From Wolfiporia cocos (Eukaryota; Basidiomycota; Agaricomycetes; Polyporales; Phaeolaceae), in the NCBI GenBank assembly GCA_029448655.1, contig JACCLO010000008.1, forward strand, positions 124,001-188,000: a DNA stretch of 64,000 nucleotides, in the 5' to 3' direction. The notes below the pieces were generated by a model. The model did not search any database and was not told the DNA's origin. It saw nothing but the letters and a program-made list of their open reading frames with translations. A program made the position numbers and the translations under genes. Numbering within the stretch: the stretch's first letter is position 1; every line of letters starts with the position of its first letter. Of the stretch, positions 42,761-51,862 are shown piece by piece.

Positions 42761-43612
42761 TGGCGCGGGGAGTGAGGCACTGGTGGGTGGCACGGTGAGT
42801 GGGCGGGCACATGATCTTCACCCCAGAAGGGCAATCGACTGCGGTGCTACTGGCAGTATGCGGGTAGGACGATAATTCAAGCTTACTAGCTTGGCGCACG
42901 CACGTGTATGGCAAGCTAATAAGCTTGGTAATACGTGAGGTTTAGGTGATCCAATCGCAATGCCCCTTGGATTGCAACCGTTTTAGGAAATTTCTGACAC
43001 AAATGTGTATTCGTTCATTGGCCTCTTTCCTGGTTCTTGATTAGGCACATCTGTTGAATTTGTTACAAACAACGTCAATTTGCGATCATCATCTATGTCA
43101 ACACAAGAGACAACTCGACAACAAAGGACATTTGGCAAAGGACAATTGCACCTCATGGCCAGCATGCGGTTCTGCGACCGAATAGAATGACTGTACAGCC
43201 CTGCGCGAGGCATTGCATGCCACTGAAGGCGGATCGAGGAAGCCTCATTTCCGCCGCTAAGGTATGACGCCTCGAAGCAGCAGCAGCAGCGATATAGAAT
43301 TCACGTGTTCATAGTGGAGTATTCTTGCGCGGTTTATGCGTATTCATCTGATACGTCCGTATAACGATCGCTGTGTTGTTGACTTTCCACGAGTGCCCTA
43401 CCTCACTTGTGATGAGTGAGGTTGATGTCCCCCCAAATTAATGTTAAGGATTTGACTTAGTGGCCTGAGACACAAGCCGGGCCTGGCACATCACTATGCG
43501 TGATTCATGTTTTCTTTGGGTACGTACAGGAGGGAAGCATACAACGCCATAAGACACATGCTAAGCAGAATCACATATGAGGGACCAGTACAGACCAAAG
43601 ACCCTACGATGC
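42761..43612. other. Non-coding spacer with a 15-bp inverted repeat
   Basis: AAGCTTACTAGCTTG (42879-42893) pairs with CAAGCTAATAAGCTT (42912-42926), with one mismatch and an 18-nt loop. Otherwise I see no gene. Confidence 0.4.
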
Positions 43613-44322
43613 TCAAGCCTGGTGCGGAGCCCGGGCACGGGCCACATCCAAAATCTCACACCTGCATGTGCGGACACGATCTAAGGCAGCCTGATCGTCG
43701 GCAATCTGCTGGAGCAAAGCACACTCCTCGATGCGAAGGCTCATGAGGGAGCCTGCTTCCTCTGCAGTGATCACAACCCCTTCCATGTTGTAATGCACCA
43801 GGGCGCCGGGGGCTGCGTTGTTTTGTGGCGGAGGGACTGGCAGCAGTTCCGGAAAGTCGGGAACCGCAGGGGGCTGTGCATGGGCCACAGCAGGAGCCAG
43901 GGGCCTTACGGGGGCAGAAATGTTGGCGGCGGAGACAGTAGCAGCAGGCAGAGCAGCAGGCATGGAAGAGGCAGGCACTGACGTTGCGGGTCCAGGCCGA
44001 TGGCGGTCTGACGATGCGTGGGACGAGCGGGAAGGGACCCGTCGGGGCGCTTGCGTGGGATGGCGGAAGGAAGGCTCAGGGGCGCGCGACGGCCCAGGGT
44101 CCAGTGTGGCAATCCTGGGCGTGGATGGTGGACGTGCCTCGTGGGTGCTCGTTCCAGTACGCTCCGAGGAAGCAGCCGTACGGAAGAAACTCGCAGGGGC
44201 AGGAGTAGGAAGCCTGCGCGAAGGCCTGGGCACGGCGCCACCTAGTACGAGGGTTGGACGACCAAACGAATCTTTGGCGGCGGGCTTGGGGTGGTCCGAG
44301 CATGCAGCCATGGCGAGCTCGT
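43613..44322 (-). pseudogene. Hypothetical Cys-motif gene, 3' coding segment
   Basis: Open from LAMAACSDHPKP through a long Pro/Ser/Arg-rich disordered region to a helical C terminus (EEAGSLMSLRIEECALLQQI). Joined in frame to the segment at 44797 once the solo LTR between them is ignored (SEDE runs into LAMAAC). No function recognised. The first apparent Met codons upstream belong to the LTR. Confidence 0.55.
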
Positions 44323-44796
44323 TGTCACGGTTCTTTCCACGTGACTTTATATTGCCATACGCCGGGGTCGAACTCACGTATCTACGTCCCCCTATCACAT
44401 GACTTTCCCTATGGTTCACCTGACTTATAGATTAGCGTACATGTACACAGCCTCTATCTTATCTACTAGCATGGTAAGGGGGCACTCAGCGTAGGGGCCA
44501 CCTTTAGGGTGGCCTTAGCGGCAGTGTTGTCAATCATGTATATAGTCTGTTGCGTTCTGAGGATTAGCCTCAGAACAGTTATTGTAACGTTGGGGCGTGT
44601 CCCTCATACTACACCTCTCCTCTGCGTGCCTCCTAGGCCGACCAAGGGTCGAGAGCCTCTGCCCTATATCCTCGTGCTAGTCTGTGGTCACCCTCTGGCA
44701 GTATCGTACGCGACGTCAGCAGGACTGTACCCCGTACTAGCCAACGGTGCTGGTATCGCCTCAATAGGCCGTAGACCCAGAGGTTAGTCTGTGTCA
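44323..44796 (+). repeat. Solo LTR (S-type) in the Cys-motif gene
   Basis: 474 bp, TGTCACGG...TTAGTCTGTGTCA, flanked by CTCGT (44318-44322, 44797-44801). TATATAG near 44538 and stem TTCTGAGG/CCTCAGAA. Confidence 0.9.
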
Positions 44797-45344
44797 CTCG
44801 TCCTCGCTGCTTTCGGGAGCGCCGGTTCCCGCGGCAAAAGAGTTAGGTCCCGCAGCGGCGCTGGACTGTGCCTCAGACTCGGGGTCGTCATCGTCATCCT
44901 CGTCTGCGTCGTTCTCGTCACCCTCCTCCTTGTTGGACAAGGAAGGACGGAACAGTTGCCTGCGACTGGAGGACGGCGTTGGCGCGGTAACGTTGGGGGA
45001 GGGCGCAGGATCGTCCATGTTGGGCGGTAAGGGCACACCGGCCTTGTCCAAGTCGTCAGCGCGCTGCCGAATTTTGTCAACTGTATAATGTTGGTTAGCA
45101 ACGCGGCACCAAGGAGTGAAAGAACAACGCACTCCCGCGGCCCCTGGGTAATGAAGCATTCGTGAGAAGCAGATTACAGTCCCAGGCTCCCCACCGACAG
45201 ATCAGTCGCGAGCCACGACAATTTCGCATGACGGCTTTCCCTTCAGATCGCACTTCTCCCCTTTGATCAGGCACCACAGGCACCCCTTCTGCGAAAGATC
45301 ACCAAGTAGTCAGCACTGGACGCCGAGGGAGAAAGTTCCGAGAA
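44797..45344 (-). pseudogene. Hypothetical Cys-motif gene, middle segment
   Basis: Two coding pieces with a probable intron. Around 45215-45293 the minus strand encodes GCLWCLIKGEKCDLKGKPSC, a C-x2-C-x6-C-x7-C motif preceded by a good splice acceptor (CTGAC...TTTCGCAG). After an intron comes GVRCSFTPWCRVANQHYTV, followed by a Pro/Ser-rich and acidic stretch (EDDDDDPESE). This resembles Cys-rich, fungal zinc-cluster-like segments, but zinc binding is inference. It is bounded on both sides by LTR insertions. Confidence 0.5.
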
Positions 45345-45810
45345 TGTCACGGTTTTTACCGTGGCATGGGGTCGAACCCCCGCACCCTAGTGTTGTATCA
45401 TGTGACCTCTCTGTAGGCCGTAGTATAGTGGTCAATACGCCCCCATAGCAGCGTAACCACTCACGTGTATAGGTCGCCTCTTGCTTACGTACTGTAGCAC
45501 ATGATGTAGACTGCGCACGGACTCTTACTGTAGGGTAGGTAGTACCGCGCGCCTCTGTGTCTGCACATGTATATAGTCTACTGCGCTGGGGCCTTACAGC
45601 CCCATGCTCGTTATTCTCGATGTTGGGGCTTGTCCCCCTGTATACCACTCTACCCCTGCGTGCGCCTGCTGGCTTAGCCACCTCTTAGACCTGCTCGTCT
45701 GCGCCTCGTCACTGCGGTGTGGGTTTATACCCAAAGGACTTGCGCGTTAGGTTTAGGGCTACTAGGACAGCGGTACACAGGTATCATGGTACGAGGGTAT
45801 ATCTGTGTCA
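45345..45810 (+). repeat. Solo LTR (S-type)
   Basis: 466 bp, TGTCACGG...GGTATATCTGTGTCA, flanked by GAGAA (45340-45344, 45811-45815). Plus-strand TATATAG near 45569 with stem TGGGGC/GCCCCA, different in sequence but the same in position as the TCTGAGG/CCTCAGA stem of its relatives. Confidence 0.85.
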
Positions 45811-46475
45811 GAGAAGCAACGTACCAAGCCCTTCGGTATCACAAGACGACTCACGCAGGGAGGGATCCCTAAACTACCCCGTCAACTCAAGGGGTAGACC
45901 TACAAGGCATGCTACGCTGTTTGTAGCAGAGGCCCTACTCCTAGATTCAATCCAAGAAGCAGTAGTGGGGCTCACAAGCGGAGAGGTTCAAGGGACCTTC
46001 AGGGTCCTAAATGACAATCATAGTCTGAGGTCCTAGTGACCTCAGAGGCTGATATATATACATGTGGGCTGGGTAACTATTCAGTAACTACCTGCCCTCA
46101 AGTCATGGTCTGTGCGCCCATTATTGCCCGGAGGCTGGGACACAAGACTGGGTCATAGCCTGGCATCAAGCCTGGGCTGATATGATGGTAACCAGGGCCC
46201 CAGTAATGAGACCCTGTGAACTCATATGCCCCCAGACACCTTGTCAGGTGCTGGGCGCTAGTCATTGTAGATCAGGTGCCGCTACGCGGTCACCTGTCTA
46301 CGCGTTCTGGTCATGTGTCTACGTTTTCGACCGAATATCTATATTCCTACGCGTCCGGTAAGGGGCGCGCAGGTGGCTACAGCCTTTAAGGGTTTAGTAG
46401 GGCACCCTTAGCCCGTATAGTAGGGAACTACCAAGTATTTAGCTAGAGGAGAGAGAAACGTACTTTCTTGTGACA
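45811..46475 (-). repeat. Partial LTR, truncated at its 3' end
   Basis: The minus strand begins TGTCACAAGAAAGTACG at 46475 and contains TATATATAT and the stem TCTGAGGTC/GACCTCAGA (about 46016-46057). No TGTGTCA terminus is found before 45811, so this LTR has lost its end, perhaps by deletion at or before the neighbouring insertion. No supported ORF. Confidence 0.6.
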
Positions 46476-47515
46476 TTTGGGTATGTCGTCGGGTACACCG
46501 TCCGCTGACGCTTAGGTAGAGTCTCAGCTTCATCCTCGGAAGGGGCCTTTCGCTTGCTGGAGGCCACTGCCTGAGCTTTTAGAGAGGCGGGGGGAGCAAT
46601 GTGCGCTGATGGCGAGTTCCGCGATCGGGCCGAGGTCGACTGGCAGGGCAGGGGCAAGCCGAGCCGAGATTGCGCTGCGGTGTCCCCGGTGGCTTCGGAA
46701 CGAGGTGAAGGCCGTTCAGCAGTGCACGCCGAGGCTCCATCACTAGTGCCATGGCTGCGCCTGTCGCCGCCCAAACATCCAGCTGAAGATACTGCGCTAG
46801 AAGACGGCAGGGTTACGGCACACCTCAGGAACGAACCCGGAATGGGGTAGGCGGACTCGGACTCAGAACGGGCGATGTGCTCTGGATTTACGGTGGTCGT
46901 GTCAGGATCCGCTTGGGAAGTGGGGCCCGCCTCCTGCGCAGAAGAATCAAGCGGAGGAAGCACTGGGACGGGGAAGACCGCCGGGCAGTCAAGCATCCGA
47001 GGGCGCCGCGCCCGCCGGCGGTTGGCACGATGCTCTATTTCCGCAAGGGTTCGCTCGCCGCTTTCCAACGCAACCGCATCCAGTCGTTCGCTGGTCGCCA
47101 TCCTCCGGCTCCATTGTTCCAGCGCGAGCCCGTACGGCGTAACGTCCAGTATCTCGCCCCAGGGCTGCCAAGATGGCTGGAAATGCGGGAGCAATACGCC
47201 GAGGTGCTGAGGCATCACATCGACCAGCCGCTGACTGGCGATTGAACCGCCCGCGAGCTCAAAGTGCTGCTGGGGAAGGGGGAGCGTCAGCGCCACCTCG
47301 CTCTGCCCGGCACACAGGACGAGACTTACCAGGAGTGGGACCAAGAGCCGCGCAAAGTGTTTGTAATCTATCCCGTTGGAGCCGGGACGCGGGAGGTATA
47401 ACACGGTGTCCGTGATCGCCTCGGCAAGTTCTGAATACGTCATTGACGGAGCCCGACTAGAGAGGTCCCTGAGGACGTCGAAATTGTTTATGGGAGCCAT
47501 TGCAACAAGCAACAA
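46476..47515 (-). pseudogene. Hypothetical Cys-motif gene, 5' coding segment
   Basis: About 345 codons from ATG 47515 (or MAPINN at 47500). Helical N-terminal half (FDVLRDLSSRAPSMTYSELA, WGEILDVTPYGLALEQW), then a Ser/Pro-rich region and a basic patch KRKAPSEDEAETLPKRQR resembling a bipartite nuclear signal. It is cut at 46475 by an LTR; the following exon is lost or displaced. No function recognised. Confidence 0.5.
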
Positions 47516-47794
47516 GTAGGCTCGATACAGATGGGGAACAAGGAACGTAGGACGACCAACGCAAGCGAGACACCACGAGGCGACTGCAGGATCTTCTATC
47601 TTCTATCTATCTATCCATCTATCCATAAAGTTAGATTCCATTTCCATTGATTCCCTATCGCATAGCATAAAAGCATTATACTCTTGCATGTACATGACTC
47701 TGTAACCGCTCAGCATGACTTATATACCATGTATCGATCGCTTGTCTGCTTCAGTGTACATACATTAGCAGTATCCATCGAGACTCGAATCCAA
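47516..47794. other. Spacer with (CTAT/CCAT)n microsatellite
   Basis: TCTATCTATCTATCCATC-type repeat at about 47596-47632, then unique AT-rich sequence up to the breakpoint of the element E pol. Confidence 0.5.
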
Positions 47795-48649
47795 CGATCA
47801 GTATGTCGTCCAAGTATACGATTACTTTCCCAGTTGCGATGAAGCCTTTCAGGACGTCATTCATCATGGCTTGGAAAGTTCCTGGCGCATTCTTGAAACC
47901 GAAATACATTACTGTGGCTTCATACAATCCCTGTTTGGTGACGAATGCTGTTTTCCATTCGTCTCCTTCGCGGATCCTTACATTGTTGTATCCCCAGCGT
48001 AAATCGATTTTTGTAAAGATCGATGCTGAGGATAACTGGTCGATAAGATCCGATATTCTGGGGATTGGGTATTTGTTGTCCACTGTTATGTCGTTCAATT
48101 TTCGGTAATCGATAACCATGCGCAGGGTTCCATCTTTCTTGGCTACGAAAAATACTGGGCTGGCTAGGGGTGACAGTGAGTCACGGATATATCCTTTCCG
48201 CTTCTCTTCTGCTATCCAATCACGAAGGGAGTTTTCCTCCTTGGGCGATAGTGAATATGGTTTTGCCGGGGTTGGTAACGGTGCTCCTTCCTTAAAGTCA
48301 ATTGCATGATCGTATGACTTTCTAGTAGGGAGTCTCTCTGAAGCTTTCTGAGAGAATACTGTTGGACCAAAATTCCAATACCATTTAGGCACAAGCTGCT
48401 TCCATTTTTCCTGAGCAGCGTCCGTTTTTCCTTGGTGGATTTCTCCTATCATACCAACGAGGAGTACCAATTCCTCGTTTGCCAATGTTCCAATCCATTT
48501 AATAAATGGATCATCGGGATTTCCATCTCCGATTGTGTCTAGCGTGGAATCCCAAATGTCGCATTGTTCTGTTTCTTCCTGTTCCTCAGCAATGACTTCT
48601 TCTTCTGAGGATGGATTCTCCTTAGCATGAGACTCTGCCGTAGGGTCCC
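47795..48649 (-). pseudogene. pol: Element E pol fragment: RT half
   Basis: Open RT segment with GPTVFSQKASERLPTRK, GYIRDSLSPLASPVFFV, VIDYRKLND, TKIDLRWGYNN and VYLDDILI. Similarity to the other pols stops right after YLDDILI near 47795, so thumb, RNase H, integrase, chromodomain and any dUTPase are missing. Upstream it is interrupted by the solo LTR at 48650-49087. Confidence 0.85.
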
Positions 48650-49087
48650 TGTCACAGATTTTACGACGTACGTACTAACGTCCAAGTCGGACCGCTGGTA
48701 AGATGTGACGTCCTAGGTCCTAAGGTCCTACACCCTCAGGCCAAGTGGACACCAGACTAGCACGCAGAGGAAGTAGCATTGAATCTGAGGGGACACGCCC
48801 CCATAGATAGGATGAAGAGTCTGAGGTGTAAGACCTCAGACGCAGTAGCTTAAGTACATGCGCTGCAGTAATCACTGATGTGGCTACCCTAAAGTAAGAG
48901 GCCCGAGCGTACAGACGACAACGCTCTGTCAGGTGATGTGCTTACATAAGTAATGCGCTAGCTACTAAGGACCTATGGTGAAGTGGTATGTACGCGGTAT
49001 CCACTACGCTAACGGCTGATAAGGGTCATGTGATAAGTAACCGGGGTTTCCTGGGTTCGATCCAGGAGAGGGGCAATATCTGTGACA
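48650..49087 (-). repeat. Solo LTR (S-type) in element E pol
   Basis: 438 bp with termini TGTCACAG and CTGTGACA and stem TCTGAGG/CCTCAGA (about 48819-48839). Flanks GTCCC (48645-48649) and GTCTC (49088-49092) match at four of five positions, read as a target duplication with one later change. Confidence 0.78.
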
Positions 49088-49563
49088 GTCTCGATATTTC
49101 ATTTGTCCGGTGACCCAGTTGAATTCTGGGTTGTGTTTCTGAAGCCAGTCATACCCTAAGATAATGTCGAGGTTGTGGATTTTCATCACGGTCAGGAATA
49201 CCCTTTCCTTGTGTTCTCCATGTTGCATGTACCCTTTAACCGAGTTCTTTATAAGACCATTTTTGTTGTAAGATCCGTCGGCGTTGTGGATCCAAAAGGG
49301 GTCTTTCTTATCGTGGGTAACTAGACCATGTTTTTCAACAAAGTCTGAGTTGATGACTGAGAGTGTAGCACCGGAGTCGATTAATGCTAAGCCTTGCACT
49401 TTTTGGCCGTAAACCCACAAGTCTACCCAGACCTGGAAAGATCGTGACTTGTCACGCGCATTGTTCTCATAAAACTGATATAAATTGTAACAGTCTTTTA
49501 CAGAGGGGTCTACATGCTGGGCCGTTATACTAGTACACAGCACACATGGGCGAGGGTTCACAT
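49088..49563 (-). pseudogene. pol: Element E pol fragment: protease region
   Basis: Follows gag in the -1 frame across CACATGTGA. It shows VWVDLWVYGQKVQGLALIDS, GATLSVI, then ILGYDWLQKHNPEFNW, the typical protease of these elements. It continues past the solo LTR into an acidic linker (SSEEEVIAEEQEETEQ) and RT. Confidence 0.82.
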
Positions 49564-50816
49564 GTGCTGAAGGGGAAAATCCGGAGCGTTTGCAGGGCGC
49601 TCCGGAGTTTGCTGGACTATCAGTGTCCAGGGAATGTATTGTGTGCCCCAGTTAGGCGGCGTACCTACTGGGGCCGTTACCAGCGTACTGCTTGCTGGTT
49701 TCTCCACAACTTCCTCAATGCGCGCGGAGGACGGGGCTGGGGAAGAGCCCGAAGATTCTTCTTCGCCGTGGGGGATCCCCGTTTCGGTCGTGGTCACTTT
49801 GACGAAGTGGCCGCCTTTTTGGCCGGACTGCTGTTTGTATGGGTTGCCGCTGGTAGATTGTTGAGCCCCCTTCGAGTCCGTCTTGGCTTTGTCGACCCAT
49901 TTACACTTGTCCTCAGGGAAGGTGCAGTTCGGGCGCCCGCATTTGGCGCACTGGTGGGGCGGCCACCATAGAACAAGTTTGTTGAACTTGTTCTTTACCC
50001 ATTTCGACCCTTTCGGAGCACTAGCCGGTATTGGCTTCGTGTCCGGGTCTTCGAGCGCACTCTTCTTCTTCTCCGAGGTAGTAGTAGTGGTCGCCTTTGC
50101 AGGCGCCGCGTCCTTCTTCTTTTCCTCCTTCTTCTCGTTCTTCACGAAGATGTGTTGCCCCTCCAAATTGTTGGGGTTCTTCTTCTTATAAAGATTTATG
50201 TTGGCGTCGAGATACGCCTCCCATTGCTTCGGGGCTTTGAAGCCCATTCCCATAGATTCAAACACGCCAAACTGCTTTTTCAAGTCAGCCGGCAGAGTGT
50301 CCTCCAACTTCTTCCTGAGGGACACGTTCTCGTATCCCGTCAACTTAGCGAGTTGGCGGAATTCTTTGCAGTAGGTGAAGAAGGATTTCTTGCACCTTGC
50401 GATTCCTGCATCTCCTGAGAAGGCCTTGTCCAGCTCGTTCTGCGCGACCTCCTTCTGCATCTTTTTCTCATATGTCCGCTTTAACCATGTCTCGAATTCT
50501 CCCCATGTTCCGACGTTCCCACCGGCGCTGTACTTCTCCTGGAGATTGGTGAAATACTTGAACGCCGTCCCGGTGATTCGGGTCAGGGTGTCTCCGATGC
50601 GCGCTTTGTCAGTCGTGTACTTCATATGGTCATGGTACACGTTGACCTTAAACAGCCATTCCTCCACGTTGTCTTTTCCCTCGCCTGAGAATGAAGGCGG
50701 CGGGGTTGGACGTGGTGCCATTGTGACGGTACCACTAGTGGTGAGGGCTGCGTGTGTGAGTGCGGCGACTTGAGCTTTCAAGTCGTCGATCTCCTTCTGC
50801 GCGGATGCGGGGATTG
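49558..50816 (-). pseudogene. gag: Element E gag, C-terminal two thirds
   Basis: Open over 407 codons from the ATG at 50781, but the frame continues upstream (TIPASAQKEIDDLK) to the LTR F insertion at 50817 and resumes at 61013, so that ATG is internal. Capsid-like region (FSGEGKDNVEEWLFKVNVY; GTWGEFETWLKRTYEKK) and zinc knuckle CAKCGRPNCTFPEDKC (C-x2-C-x4-C-x6-C), as in C. GGATTTT (49576-49582) lies 15 nt before the stop TGA (49558-49560). Confidence 0.82.
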
Positions 50817-51153
50817 TGTCACGGTTTTACCCTCTGATATAATGCGGGGGCCCCTAGGCTTGATCCCGCGTCACTACACCTTCCCTTAGGCTCGCTAACC
50901 CCTTTGTCACTACGCCCTCCCCTGCCTGACGGCACGTGACCGGTAGATAGATTAGATTAGATACCTGACTGATAGTAGTGGCGCCCTGGCACCGCCCCCT
51001 TACTTAGTCATCCCCTCACATGACACTGTACCTACCTTGCGCACAGACCAGCCCACTTTAGGGTATGCCCCTCAGTCATAGCGTAGCGGTCCCGTCATGT
51101 AGTATATAAGAGTAGCGTCTGAGGTCTTACAACCTCAGACCTATTAATGTCAG
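50817..51153 (+). repeat. LTR F (S-type solo), left part
   Basis: TGTCACGG start; preceded by GATTG (50812-50816). TATATAAG near 51103 and stem TCTGAGG/CCTCAGA. Interrupted at 51153 by element D; GTCAG (51149-51153) is the duplication. Confidence 0.88.
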
Positions 51154-51772
51154 TAACACAAGATAACACTTACTTGTAATAGTTGCTTGGTTTGCTGGTT
51201 AGGCAGGATAGTTGTAAGAGTTAAGCAGGATACGCGGAGAGGTTAACTCGTAGTATGAATGTAATGAATAGAACTGAGGCAATAGCGCTCAGCAAGTCCA
51301 GTATATATACATGATAAATAAGACCCCTAACAGTCTTATTAGATAATACTAGTGTCCGTATTCGTATGTACAAGTCCCCAGGTACCTAAGTACTTAGTAA
51401 TATATGATAAATACATATACCGATCAAAACCGGGATATAGAAAGGCAGCGTAGGCCGCACGAATGGCGTTTTGCGCTCTTGTCATTACAAAGACGGGGCG
51501 TGACCAAAGCCCGGTCCGCTGACGTTTATACGCTGACTGCTTCCGGACGGAACGTCCAATTGGCTAGAACTAGACATGTGACTGATGGTAACTACTAGTG
51601 ATAAGATAAGACCGTCGTTACGGGAGATAACGCGGCCATCATTCGGCACGTATGTAACCGTTAACTTATGAACCAGATAAGCTAGTTATTGGCCTAGAAA
51701 GTCGTAGATAATTCGTAGAATTGCCGGAAAAATAGTAAGAAATATAGGGAAACTAGGAGAATTCTTGTGACA
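51154..51772 (-). repeat. 3' LTR of element D
   Basis: 619 bp; the sense strand runs TGTCACAAGAATTC...AAGTGTTATCTTGTGTTA. Unlike the other families its 3' end is GTGTTA rather than GTGTCA. Confidence 0.92.
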
Positions 51773-51786
51773 TTACCCCCCCCTTA
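51773..51786 (-). promoter_or_regulatory. Polypurine tract, element D
   Basis: The sense strand reads TAAGGGGGGGGTAA directly 5' of the 3' LTR. Confidence 0.78.
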
Positions 51787-51862
51787 GATTTCAACGACCC
51801 CGTTGAGAGTAGAAATGGTGCTAGAGCCCATTGAAGGGTTAGACTTTACGATTTTTCCACTT

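Noticed and set aside
43818..44402. 194-aa plus-strand Gly-rich ORF
   Set aside because: GC-rich antisense shadow of the minus-strand segment; part of it runs into a solo LTR.
45345..45460. Possible tRNA gene (GTATAGTGG and GGTTCGA-like boxes)
   Set aside because: The A-box-like and B-box-like parts lie on opposite strands and no cloverleaf can be drawn.
51404..51598. 64-aa ORF repeated at 60451-60645
   Set aside because: Both lie inside the D LTRs, antisense to the element, and are repeated only because LTRs are repeated.
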